Origin: Candidatus Aminicenantota bacterium
GTDB taxonomy: Bacteria; Acidobacteriota; Aminicenantia; Aminicenantales; Aminicenantaceae
Length of the DNA stretch: 23,347 nt
Assembly: GCA_030627155.1 (NCBI GenBank)
Contig: DAOUSP010000004.1
Span: forward strand, 1 to 23,347
Direction of reading: 5' to 3'
Shown here: positions 1-6,460 of the stretch, one piece after another
Position numbering within the stretch: the first letter of the stretch is position 1
Layout of the letters: every line of letters begins with the position of its first letter
Made by a program: the position numbers and the translations under genes
The notes under the pieces: model-generated
What the model saw: only the letters and a program-made list of their open reading frames with translations
Database searches by the model: none
What the model was told of the DNA's origin: nothing

Positions 1-64
1 AGTCAAATTGATAGAACTTCAAATATCATGTGATTAAAGATTCTTCCAACCTAATATTTTAACT

Positions 65-93
65 TTGCGCAGTGTTGTTAACAATGCTATAAT
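65..93 (+). promoter_or_regulatory. Extended -10 promoter of the aminopropyltransferase operon
   Basis: The -10 is a perfect TATAAT (88-93) preceded by TG at 85-86 (TGnTATAAT). A weak -35, TTGCGC (65-70), lies 17 bases upstream. The predicted start at about 100-101 is only 3-4 bases before the ATG at 104, so the mRNA would be essentially leaderless. This also argues against the in-frame TTG at 65, which would lie upstream of the start of transcription. Confidence 0.6.
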
Positions 94-103
94 TTTTGCC
101 ATC

Positions 104-1015
104 ATGGAGAAAGAAGGAATTTATTATTCTGAGTTTTTAGCAGATAATTTTTTTCGCCTTTTTAAAATCGATGAGATCTATTTCCAGGGGAAAACTAAAT
201 ACCAGCAAGTCGATTGTTTTTACAATAGCTTTTTAGGCAAGGTCCTTTTCCTGGATAAAAAAATACAATCTGCCCAAATTGATGAACACATTTATCATGA
301 ATCTCTTGTGTTTCCGGCTCTTCTCACTCATTCTTCGCCCCGAAAAGTGCTTGTGATTGGAGGTGGAGAGGGAGCAACATTGCGGGAACTTCTACGCTAC
401 CGCTCGATTGAAAAAGTCACAATGATAGATATTGATAAAGAGCTTGTTTCATTATGTCAGAAATATTTGCCGGAATGGTCGGAGGATGCATTTAATAATC
501 CTAAGGTTCATGTAATTTTTGGAGATGCGCGCAGTTATATAGAGGAAGTGGAAGATACTTTTGATGTTATCATCTCTGACCTTACAGAACCTTTAAAACA
601 CGGGCCTTCAGTCTATTTGTTTACTAAAGAATTTTTTAAAAAAGTTTACAATATTTTAAAAACAGATGGAATATTTGTTTTGCAAGCTGGAAATGCAGAC
701 CATTGTTATAATAAATTTCTTGCATCACTGGCAAAGACTTTGACGAGTCTATTCCCTATTGTCCGCCCTTATTGGACATTTGTTCCGTCATATAGCACCC
801 CATGGGGGTTTATTATTGCTTCAAAAAAAGAAGACCCCGTAGAGTTGAAAGAATCAAAGATTGCCCAGAGAATGAATGAAAATGGAGTTAAAAATCTTCA
901 GTTTTATCATCCTGGCCTGCATAGAGGCCTTTTTGCGTTGCCCCTTTATTTACAGAAAGCAATTGCTAAAGCAAGGGTTCTATCTGATAAAAAACCTTTT
1001 ATCTGGGAGATGTAA
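104..1015 (+). CDS. Polyamine aminopropyltransferase, DLTEP (ACL5/Thermus-like) type
   Basis: This is a spermidine synthase family enzyme of 303 residues, which transfers the aminopropyl group of decarboxylated S-adenosylmethionine to an amine. The glycine-rich nucleotide loop VIGGGEG is at residues 84-90, followed by the acidic strand end MIDID (about 107-111). The catalytic segment ISDLTEP (about 157-163) places Asp159 and Glu162 where classical enzymes have DSTDP/DSSEP. From memory of the family, a DL(T/A)-D/E-P motif followed by GP..YL(F/Y)T is closer to thermospermine synthase (ACL5) and the Thermus-type agmatine/long-chain enzymes than to ordinary SpeE, so the product may not be plain spermidine. 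I chose ATG 104 because a strong extended -10 lies just upstream and there is no ribosome binding site for the TTG at 65. The stop is two bases before the next gene, a paralogue. The family is clear; the substrate is inferred. Confidence 0.85.
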   Translation: MEKEGIYYSEFLADNFFRLFKIDEIYFQGKTKYQQVDCFYNSFLGKVLFLDKKIQSAQIDEHIYHESLVFPALLTHSSPRKVLVIGGGEGATLRELLRYRSIEKVTMIDIDKELVSLCQKYLPEWSEDAFNNPKVHVIFGDARSYIEEVEDTFDVIISDLTEPLKHGPSVYLFTKEFFKKVYNILKTDGIFVLQAGNADHCYNKFLASLAKTLTSLFPIVRPYWTFVPSYSTPWGFIIASKKEDPVELKESKIAQRMNENGVKNLQFYHPGLHRGLFALPLYLQKAIAKARVLSDKKPFIWEM

Positions 1016-1017
1016 CA

Positions 1018-1854
1018 ATGTCAGAAAAAAATATTCAACCGCAACTGAAAGAAAAGAAAGAATATCATGCTGAAACATTTGGGATTTTTTTTGAGGAACC
1101 ACAGTTATTATATTCAAAAGATTCTCAATATCAAAAAATTGAAATATTCGAAAACAAAGATTTTGGACGGATACTTTTTCTCGATGGGCTAGTCCAGACT
1201 ACTGAGTGGGACGAATTCTTCTATCATGAAATGCTTGCGCATCCTGCGTTAATAGTCCATCCAGACCCAAAAGAAGTGCTCGTTATCGGTGGGGGAGATG
1301 GTGGAACTTTGAAAGAAGTCCTGCGTTACCCAATTAAGCATGTCATCCTTGTAGAAATAGATTCCGAAGTAATTGAAGTCTCACAAGAATATTTTCCATG
1401 GCTCTCACAGTCACTCAAAGATGAAAGAGCAGAGCTTCAGATAGAGGATGGAATCAAGTTTATTGAAAAGACGGAAAAAATGTTTGATGTTGTTTTTGTT
1501 GATTCCTCAGAACCGGTTGGACCTTCTTATGGTCTGCATGAGAAAGATTTTTATATAAAACTGAAGAAACGCCTCAAGCACGAAGGTATTGTGGTAGCCC
1601 AGGTAGGATCGCCAATTTATCATCTGGATTTTATAAAGAAGAAAGAGGCTTTCCTTAAGGATATATTTAAAGTGGTTAGCTTCTATATAGGTTTTGTACC
1701 TACTTATCCTGGAGGAAACTGGTGCTATGCTTTTCTTTCGGATGAAATCGATCCCTTCTCAATAAAAAGAAATCCGCCGCCAAATCTTAAATACTATAAT
1801 TTGGACATTCACAGCGCAGCTTTTGCACTACCCAATTTTATAAAGAATATATAG
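1018..1854 (+). CDS. speE: Spermidine synthase (polyamine aminopropyltransferase)
   Basis: This 278-residue protein carries the classical SpeE signatures in order: LFLDGLVQTTEWDEFFYHEM (residues 53-72), the decarboxy-SAM loop VIGGGDGGTLKEV (89-101), VEID (112-115), and the catalytic DSSEPVGPS (162-170) with Asp162 and Glu165. The Glu variant is, as I recall, normal in Bacillus-type SpeE. Length matches the family. GGGAG at 1005-1009 lies 8 bases before the ATG, inside the end of the preceding gene, so the two are cotranscribed. Both copies share a C-terminal FALP motif, which fits an old tandem duplication, but the catalytic loops differ, suggesting different amine acceptors. No SAM decarboxylase (speD) or agmatine/ornithine pathway gene is present here, so decarboxy-SAM must be supplied from elsewhere. 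Confidence 0.92.
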   Translation: MSEKNIQPQLKEKKEYHAETFGIFFEEPQLLYSKDSQYQKIEIFENKDFGRILFLDGLVQTTEWDEFFYHEMLAHPALIVHPDPKEVLVIGGGDGGTLKEVLRYPIKHVILVEIDSEVIEVSQEYFPWLSQSLKDERAELQIEDGIKFIEKTEKMFDVVFVDSSEPVGPSYGLHEKDFYIKLKKRLKHEGIVVAQVGSPIYHLDFIKKKEAFLKDIFKVVSFYIGFVPTYPGGNWCYAFLSDEIDPFSIKRNPPPNLKYYNLDIHSAAFALPNFIKNI

Positions 1855-1901
1855 ACAAAAGGATATAAAATTCATAAGACACATAAAAAGGAGAAAGAAA
1901 C

Positions 1902-3428
1902 ATGGCAATTGTTCTTGATGGATATTCTTTAACGATTAAAGATGTTGTAGCTATTGCACGAAAAAAAGAAAAGGTAAAAATTAGCCCAGAGGCAAAAGAA
2001 AGAATAAAAAAATGCCGGGAATTAGTGGAAGAAAAAATAACAAAAAAAGAAATAATGTATGGGGTAAATACAGGGGTCGGGGAACTATCAGAGGTCTTAT
2101 TGAGTGATGATGAGCTCAGAGATTTCCAGAAGTATTTAATCTTCAGCCATGCGGCAGGAACGGGCAAACCTCTTCCTGAAGATGTGGTTCGTGCAGCCAT
2201 GCTTAGCCGTATAAATAACCATTGCCACGGAAGGTCAGGCCTTAGGCCCATTATTGTGGAAACCTTTGTAGAGATGCTTAATAAAGGGGTCACTCCTGTT
2301 GTTTGTGAAAAGGGGTCAGTCGGGGCATGCGGTGACCTTGCCCTCATGGCTCAGATGGCTCTTGTTCCAATTGGCTTGGGTGAAGCCTTCTATAAAGGTG
2401 AGCGTCTTCCTGGTAAGGAAGCCATGAAGAGGGCTGGGATTCCCTGTGTCGTTTATGAGGCACGAGACGGATTGGCTGTTTTAAACGGCTCTAATGTGAT
2501 TGCTGGGATGGGAACTCTGGAGGTTTATGATACTGAATGCCTTCTAAAAAACTCAGAAGTTGTTGCTGCCACCACTCTTGAAGTTCTAAACGCCAATATG
2601 ATGCCTTTTGATAAAAGATTACATGAAGTCAGGGGCTATCCTGGAGCTTTGGAATCAAGCGAAAACATTAGGAAAATCACGGCTGGAAGCGAACTTCTTG
2701 AGAAACTAGGTAAAAAAAGGGTACAGGATTCATACAGTTTAAGAAGCACACCTCAGGTTGTCGGCGCTTCACGTGATGCGTTGAAGTGGGCCCAATCGAT
2801 GTTTACAATTGAGCTTAATGCTGCTGTTGACAACCCAACTTTTTTCCCTGAAGAGGGCATTGCCCTCACTGGAGCCAATTTCCAAGGGACCCCGCTGGCT
2901 TTTCCACTGGAATTAGTGGGAACTGCTATCGCAACGATTTCTGTTATTTCGGAAAGACGTATCAACCGGCTTATGAATCCTCATCTTAGCATGGGATTGC
3001 CAGGATTTTTAACAAAAAGGCCTGGCATTTACTCTGGTTTGATGATTACTCAATACACTGCGGGTGCACTTGTTTGTGAGAACAGAATTCTTGCTCATCC
3101 TGCAGCCACTGGCTCCATTTCTGCGGCTGCAGACCAGGAAGATTTTGTGAGCATGGGGATGACCACAGCCCTCAAAACGCGTGAAATCATAGACAACACC
3201 CAGACTGTTCTTGCCATAGAGCTAATGGCAGGAGCACAGGCAGTGGATTTGCGTAAGCCTCTGAAACCAAGTAAAGGAGTCCAGGCAGCATATGATGTAG
3301 TGCGAAAATATGTGGACTATATTGATGTTGACAGGCCTCTTTATGGGGATATTCAGAAAGTGAAGGAAATTATTGCCTCTGGTGAAGTGCTGGAAGCTGT
3401 GGAAGAGGCGGTTGGGCCTTTGAAATAA
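1902..3428 (+). CDS. hutH: Histidine ammonia-lyase family enzyme with an Ala-Cys-Gly MIO triad
   Basis: This 508-residue member of the aromatic amino acid lyase family would convert L-histidine to urocanate and ammonia if it is a true HutH. Family residues are present near their usual numbers: Tyr53 in YGVNTGVG, His83 in FSHAAGTG (the SH pair is typical of histidine-specific enzymes), Asn195 in LNGSN, Gln275/Tyr278/Arg281 in QDSYSLR, and Glu413 in DQEDFVSMG. The triad that cyclises to the MIO electrophile is normally Ala-Ser-Gly; here it is Ala142-Cys143-Gly144 (codons gca tgc ggt in GSVGACGDLA). GGAG sits 8 bases before the ATG. No hutU, hutI or hutG follows; the neighbours are two aminopropyltransferases and a dehydrogenase, so a role outside histidine degradation (another amino acid, or an aminomutase) is possible. 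Family is certain; substrate is moderately supported. Confidence 0.88.
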   Translation: MAIVLDGYSLTIKDVVAIARKKEKVKISPEAKERIKKCRELVEEKITKKEIMYGVNTGVGELSEVLLSDDELRDFQKYLIFSHAAGTGKPLPEDVVRAAMLSRINNHCHGRSGLRPIIVETFVEMLNKGVTPVVCEKGSVGACGDLALMAQMALVPIGLGEAFYKGERLPGKEAMKRAGIPCVVYEARDGLAVLNGSNVIAGMGTLEVYDTECLLKNSEVVAATTLEVLNANMMPFDKRLHEVRGYPGALESSENIRKITAGSELLEKLGKKRVQDSYSLRSTPQVVGASRDALKWAQSMFTIELNAAVDNPTFFPEEGIALTGANFQGTPLAFPLELVGTAIATISVISERRINRLMNPHLSMGLPGFLTKRPGIYSGLMITQYTAGALVCENRILAHPAATGSISAAADQEDFVSMGMTTALKTREIIDNTQTVLAIELMAGAQAVDLRKPLKPSKGVQAAYDVVRKYVDYIDVDRPLYGDIQKVKEIIASGEVLEAVEEAVGPLK

Positions 3429-3459
3429 AATTAAACAAACAAAGTGTGTTACTGATATT

Positions 3460-4176
3460 TTGAAAAATAAAATAGCATTAATAACAGGAAGCAGCCGCGG
3501 GTTGGGAGGAGAGATTGCTCTTCGTATGGCGGATGTTGTTTCCGGCATTGCTGTCCATTATAAAGATCATAGGCAAGAGGCTGAGGATATAGTTTCGAAG
3601 ATCAAACAGAAGAGGAAGCGTAGCGAGGCTTTTCGTGCAGATTTAACGAAGGTAGAAGAACCTGGAAAACTAATCAGAAGAATCGAGTCGACTCTTGGGC
3701 CTGTTGATATTTTAATAAACAATTTTGGTCCTATCATGGTAAAGCCGTGGGATAAAGTGGAGCTCAAAGAATGGGAACATATCCTTCGGGCAAATTTAGG
3801 GAGTGCTTTCGAATGTTTAAAAGCCGTGCTTCCGGGTATGCGAAAAAGGGGATGGGGACGTATCATCAACATTGGTTACAGCAGGGCAGAACAGATTCTT
3901 GCTTTTCCAACAATAACGCCTTACGCAATTGCAAAGACAGGGCTTTTGATTTTGACCAGAACTGCTGCGGCCACAGAATATTCATCAGGAATTACAGTGA
4001 ACATGGTTTCTCCTGGGCTCCTTAGAGGTGGCATTCTTCCCAAAAGTAAAAATGTACCAGGAGTAAAATTAGGAACTTATAAGGATGTATCTGAAGCCGT
4101 GTTGTTTTTGATATCCGAGGAGGCAAGCTTCATAACCGGAACAAATCTCATTGTTTCCGGAGGATGGAAAATATAG
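3460..4176 (+). CDS. Short-chain dehydrogenase/reductase (FabG-like)
   Basis: This 238-residue NAD(P)-dependent oxidoreductase has a classical SDR fold. The cofactor loop TGSSRGLG is at 9-16, NNFG at 87-90, and the full catalytic tetrad is Asn112, Ser141, Tyr155 and Lys159 (YAIAK). The C-terminus ends in the usual ITGTNLIVSGGW pattern. Length matches the classical group. The start is a TTG; it is the only position that gives the canonical short N-terminus (MKNKIALITG), although no good ribosome binding site precedes it. It follows the ammonia-lyase by 31 bases and is probably the last gene of that operon. The FabG-like overall pattern suggests a 3-oxoacyl or similar keto/hydroxyl substrate, but SDR substrates cannot be read from sequence, and one acting on a product of the upstream enzymes is equally possible. 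Confidence 0.87.
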   Translation: MKNKIALITGSSRGLGGEIALRMADVVSGIAVHYKDHRQEAEDIVSKIKQKRKRSEAFRADLTKVEEPGKLIRRIESTLGPVDILINNFGPIMVKPWDKVELKEWEHILRANLGSAFECLKAVLPGMRKRGWGRIINIGYSRAEQILAFPTITPYAIAKTGLLILTRTAAATEYSSGITVNMVSPGLLRGGILPKSKNVPGVKLGTYKDVSEAVLFLISEEASFITGTNLIVSGGWKI

Positions 4177-4416
4177 AATATCCAGTCGCCTCAAAACTTT
4201 GCATTTAAGCCCCAATCGTCAGTTATTGCCTTTTTGCCTTCTGCAGCATAGAAGTCTGTTTGTTCTCGTGCTCAGACACCCTCGGCCGTCTTGGCAAGAT
4301 TCCCTCGGAGTCTGTTCGGGAAGGCTAAATCTTCAAAGGTTGCTTCAGCCATCCTCAGGCCTTAATCCATTCATCCTGTCACGGGAAAAAAGATGATTAA
4401 AACAATAAATTTCCGC
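4177..4416. other. Noncoding block upstream of lexA with short repeats
   Basis: No convincing gene lies here. The block is richer in GC than other gaps in the window. AGTCTGTT occurs at 4253-4260 and again at 4309-4316, and CCCTCGG occurs at 4279-4285 and 4302-4308. CAGAC at 4273-4277 can pair with GTCTG at either 4254-4258 or 4310-4314, giving two mutually exclusive weak stems. A short dyad TCTTGGCAAGA lies at 4289-4299. It could be a dispersed repeat, a small RNA, or the remains of a gene; the sequence alone does not decide. Confidence 0.3.
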
Positions 4417-4445
4417 TTGACAAACAGTATCGAGAGAGTTATTTT
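4417..4445 (+). promoter_or_regulatory. lexA promoter
   Basis: A consensus -35 TTGACA (4417-4422) and TATTTT (4440-4445) are separated by exactly 17 bases. The predicted start of transcription is about 4452, one base before the GTG start and ten before the in-frame ATG at 4462. It probably drives lexA, dinB and dnaE together, because gaps within the cassette are short and no other strong promoter is seen there. Confidence 0.7.
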
Positions 4446-4451
4446 TATGTA

Positions 4452-4475
4452 GGTGAACAAAATGGTGAACAAAAT
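4452..4475 (+). repeat. Perfect 12-bp tandem repeat at the lexA start, candidate operator
   Basis: GGTGAACAAAAT occurs twice head to tail (4452-4463 and 4464-4475), covering the predicted +1 to +24 of the lexA transcript and its first codons. It gives GAAC-N8-GAAC spaced one helical turn plus about 1.5 bp. Alphaproteobacterial LexA binds a direct repeat, GTTC-N7-GTTC, so a direct-repeat operator is conceivable. The repeat also encodes NKM-VNK, so simple duplication of coding sequence is the alternative. Confidence 0.45.
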
Positions 4476-5079
4476 TAGGAAAGAATTAACCAAAAGGCAG
4501 AAAAAAGTCTTGAAAACCATCAAAGATTTTATCCTTGAACATGGGCATTCCCCTACTGTTCGGCAGTTGGGAGATCTGTTGGGCATAGCTTCTCCTTCGG
4601 CTGTTTTTAAACACATCCTGAGTTTGGAAAGGAAAGGTTATCTGAAAAAGGTTGGGGGCAGAATACAGCTGGAAGCAGTTCATTCGGCTGCAGAGAGGCA
4701 TGTAAGGGTGCCTTTGGTTGGACTGGTCCCCGCCGGCCATCCGAAGGAAGCATTTGATATTCCTGGCGAAGGGGTGGATGTTCCGGATTGGATGGTCGGT
4801 CGGAAAAAGAGAAATATCTTTTGCATCCAGGTCGAAGGCAAGAGCATGATTGATGCCTATATTGATGATGGTGACAAGGTGCTTGTAGAACGAACAGACA
4901 CGGCCAACTCCGGGGAAATGGTGGTGGCACTTTTGGATGATGACTCGGTGACGTTAAAGCGTTTAAAAATGGAAAGAAAAAGCGTCTTCCTTGTTCCGGA
5001 AAACCCGGAGTTTTCACCTATCAAGGTCAAGGATTTAAGAATCTTGGGACGGGTGATCGGAGTCTTGCGAAAGTATTAG
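4453..5079 (+). CDS. lexA: LexA SOS repressor and autoprotease
   Basis: The 208-residue protein has a winged-helix N-terminus (about 11-70, LTKRQ to the wing), then a peptidase S24 domain. The self-cleavage bond is Ala94-Gly95 in VPAGH; the catalytic Ser131 is in EGKSM and Lys169 in VTLKR, all at normal spacing. It would repress SOS genes and be inactivated on RecA-stimulated autocleavage. It heads a lexA-dinB-dnaE cassette, so it most likely controls that mutagenic operon as well as itself. The start is either GTG 4453, which with the promoter above would be leaderless, or ATG 4462, for which AGGTG at 4451-4455 could serve as a ribosome binding site; the repeat at the start makes the two N-termini nearly interchangeable. 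No recA is in the window. Confidence 0.93.
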   Translation: MNKMVNKIRKELTKRQKKVLKTIKDFILEHGHSPTVRQLGDLLGIASPSAVFKHILSLERKGYLKKVGGRIQLEAVHSAAERHVRVPLVGLVPAGHPKEAFDIPGEGVDVPDWMVGRKKRNIFCIQVEGKSMIDAYIDDGDKVLVERTDTANSGEMVVALLDDDSVTLKRLKMERKSVFLVPENPEFSPIKVKDLRILGRVIGVLRKY

Positions 5080-5083
5080 AGAA

Positions 5084-5125
5084 CAGTGAGGAGTAAGGAG
5101 TAAAGAGTGAGGAGTGAGGAGTGGA
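5084..5125 (+). repeat. Heptanucleotide tandem repeat between lexA and dinB
   Basis: About six consecutive 7-bp units close to GAGTGAG (variants GAGTAAG, GAGTAAA, GAGTGGA) fill almost the whole lexA-dinB gap and run into the dinB ribosome binding site. Every unit supplies a GGAG- or GAG-like, Shine-Dalgarno-like core. All frames carry stops, so it is not coding. Such repeats expand and contract by slippage and could alter spacing or strength of dinB translation. Confidence 0.75.
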
Positions 5126-5135
5126 GGGGAGGTAA

Positions 5136-6359
5136 ATGAAAAGAAGATATATTGTCCATATTGATATTGATGCTTTTTTTGCAGCTGTCGAAGAGCTCCT
5201 TGACCCATCTCTAAAAGGAGAACCTGTGATTGTTGGCGGGTTGCCACATGAAAGAGGAGTGGCATCCACAGCTTCTTATGAAGCGAGGAAATACGGCGTC
5301 CATTCCGGCATGTCCCTTCGCAAGGCTTACCAACTTTGTCCCATGGGCATCTTTATAAGAGGAAATTATCAGATTTATCAAGCGTTCTCCGAGAAGTTTT
5401 TCCGTATTCTTTCAAGCTATACCCCTGATGTTGAACAAGCATCTCTGGATGAGGCGTATCTTGATTTAACGCGTTGTCGGCCTCTTTATGCTTCATTTCC
5501 TAAGATAGTGCGGCAAATAAAGCACCGGGTGGAAAAAGAATTGGGGTTGATGGTCTCGGCAGGAGTTGGGCCCAATAAACTTTTGGCCAAGCTCGCAACC
5601 AACAAGGCCAAGCCAGGGGGGCTATTTGAGGTTAAACAGGGAGAAGAAATAGAATTCTTGAAAGCGCTCAGCATTGAATCCCTGCCAGGAATAGGGGTGA
5701 AAACTCAGGCGATTTTTCGGATGCTCAATGTCCATAAAATAGGTGACTTATGGGGATTTCCTCGATCCTCTCTCCGCTCACTTTTCGGGCTTGATGGCGA
5801 GGAGATATATCTCCAATCTCGTGGAATCGACAGTCGCCCTGTGGCCACTCCTTCTGTCCCTAAATCTATCTCCAGAGAAACTACTTTTCTGGAAGACATT
5901 TGGGACCAGCGCCTTCTCCTGGCGCACCTGGCTTATCTCTGCGACAGATTGGCACTGTCTTTACGCAAGGGGAGTTTTTTTTCCCATATCATAGAAGTTA
6001 AGGTCAGGTATGCGGATTTCAGAACCGAAACAAGGCGCCGTCTTCTCATAATGCCGTTGCAGGAGATGGGAGAAATTTACATGGTTGCACGTGAACTCTT
6101 TCTTCAGCTGGCCTCTTCATCCCGTTTGTCTTTGCGCCTTATAGGAGTGAGGGCTGCAGATCTTACACGGACACGTGCGCTTTCTCTATTTGAGCCGTAT
6201 TCAGAGCAAAAAGAAAGGCTGGGAATTGCCATGGATCAAGTGAGAGAAAAATACGGATTCGGGGCCTTATTGACTGCTCGAGAAAAAATGCTTGAGAGCA
6301 TCTACACCTTTGATAAAGAACGGGGATTTGTTCTCAAAACAGCTTCGTTGACGAAATAG
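5136..6359 (+). CDS. dinB: DNA polymerase IV (Y-family translesion polymerase)
   Basis: This 407-residue Y-family polymerase copies damaged templates with low fidelity. Catalytic acids are intact: Asp10 in HIDIDAFF and Asp105-Glu106 in SLDEAYLD, so it is a true DinB and not the catalytically dead ImuB. YEARKYGVHSGM (48-59) is the conserved finger motif, Phe15 is the likely steric gate, and a helix-hairpin-helix (LPGIGVKT, 183-190) marks the thumb. A clamp-binding-like segment ALSLFEP (348-354) precedes the C-terminal tail, a position reminiscent of ImuB-type proteins. The start has GGGGAGG only 3 bases upstream, but the heptamer repeat just before offers other GGAG sites. It lies between lexA and a DnaE2-like gene, which indicates SOS-induced mutagenesis as the role. 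Confidence 0.93.
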   Translation: MKRRYIVHIDIDAFFAAVEELLDPSLKGEPVIVGGLPHERGVASTASYEARKYGVHSGMSLRKAYQLCPMGIFIRGNYQIYQAFSEKFFRILSSYTPDVEQASLDEAYLDLTRCRPLYASFPKIVRQIKHRVEKELGLMVSAGVGPNKLLAKLATNKAKPGGLFEVKQGEEIEFLKALSIESLPGIGVKTQAIFRMLNVHKIGDLWGFPRSSLRSLFGLDGEEIYLQSRGIDSRPVATPSVPKSISRETTFLEDIWDQRLLLAHLAYLCDRLALSLRKGSFFSHIIEVKVRYADFRTETRRRLLIMPLQEMGEIYMVARELFLQLASSSRLSLRLIGVRAADLTRTRALSLFEPYSEQKERLGIAMDQVREKYGFGALLTAREKMLESIYTFDKERGFVLKTASLTK

Positions 6360-6448
6360 AACTTGCTGGGTAGGCAAAATAATAAAATAAATTCATTAAA
6401 CTTGGATTATTCACGAGTCGAGAGCGAAACGGACTCCATTTGGACAAC

Positions 6449-6453
6449 AGGAG
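6449..6453 (+). promoter_or_regulatory. Ribosome binding site fixing the dnaE start
   Basis: AGGAG lies 7 bases before the ATG at 6461. The in-frame TTG at 6440 lies upstream of this site and has none of its own, so the ATG is the better start. Confidence 0.7.
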
Positions 6454-6460
6454 CCAGAAA

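Noticed and set aside
1..33. Tail of an upstream gene at the left edge
   Set aside because: Ten codons to a stop in one frame are too few to distinguish from chance.
65..103. TTG at 65 as start of the first aminopropyltransferase
   Set aside because: It lies in the -35 region of a strong extended -10 promoter and has no ribosome binding site; ATG 104 gives a family-like length.
1838..2347. Long minus-strand open frame opposite the start of the ammonia-lyase gene
   Set aside because: It lies antisense to a well-supported gene, and its composition and lack of a start signal mark it as a shadow frame. The same applies to other antisense frames over speE, lexA, dnaE, buk, ackA and the kinase.
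3447..3462. TGATATTTT as a leaderless promoter for the SDR gene
   Set aside because: The TTG start overlaps the end of the would-be -10, so transcription would begin after the start codon.
4151..4396. Plus-strand open frame after the SDR gene
   Set aside because: The Ser/Leu/Arg/Pro-rich product has no family pattern, no ribosome binding site, and overlaps the SDR 3' end.
6415..6436. GAGTC/GACTC hairpin upstream of dnaE
   Set aside because: A five-base stem with a 12-base loop is within chance expectation.
6440..6460. TTG at 6440 as start of dnaE
   Set aside because: AGGAG at 6449-6453 sits between it and ATG 6461, and PHP homology begins right at the ATG.
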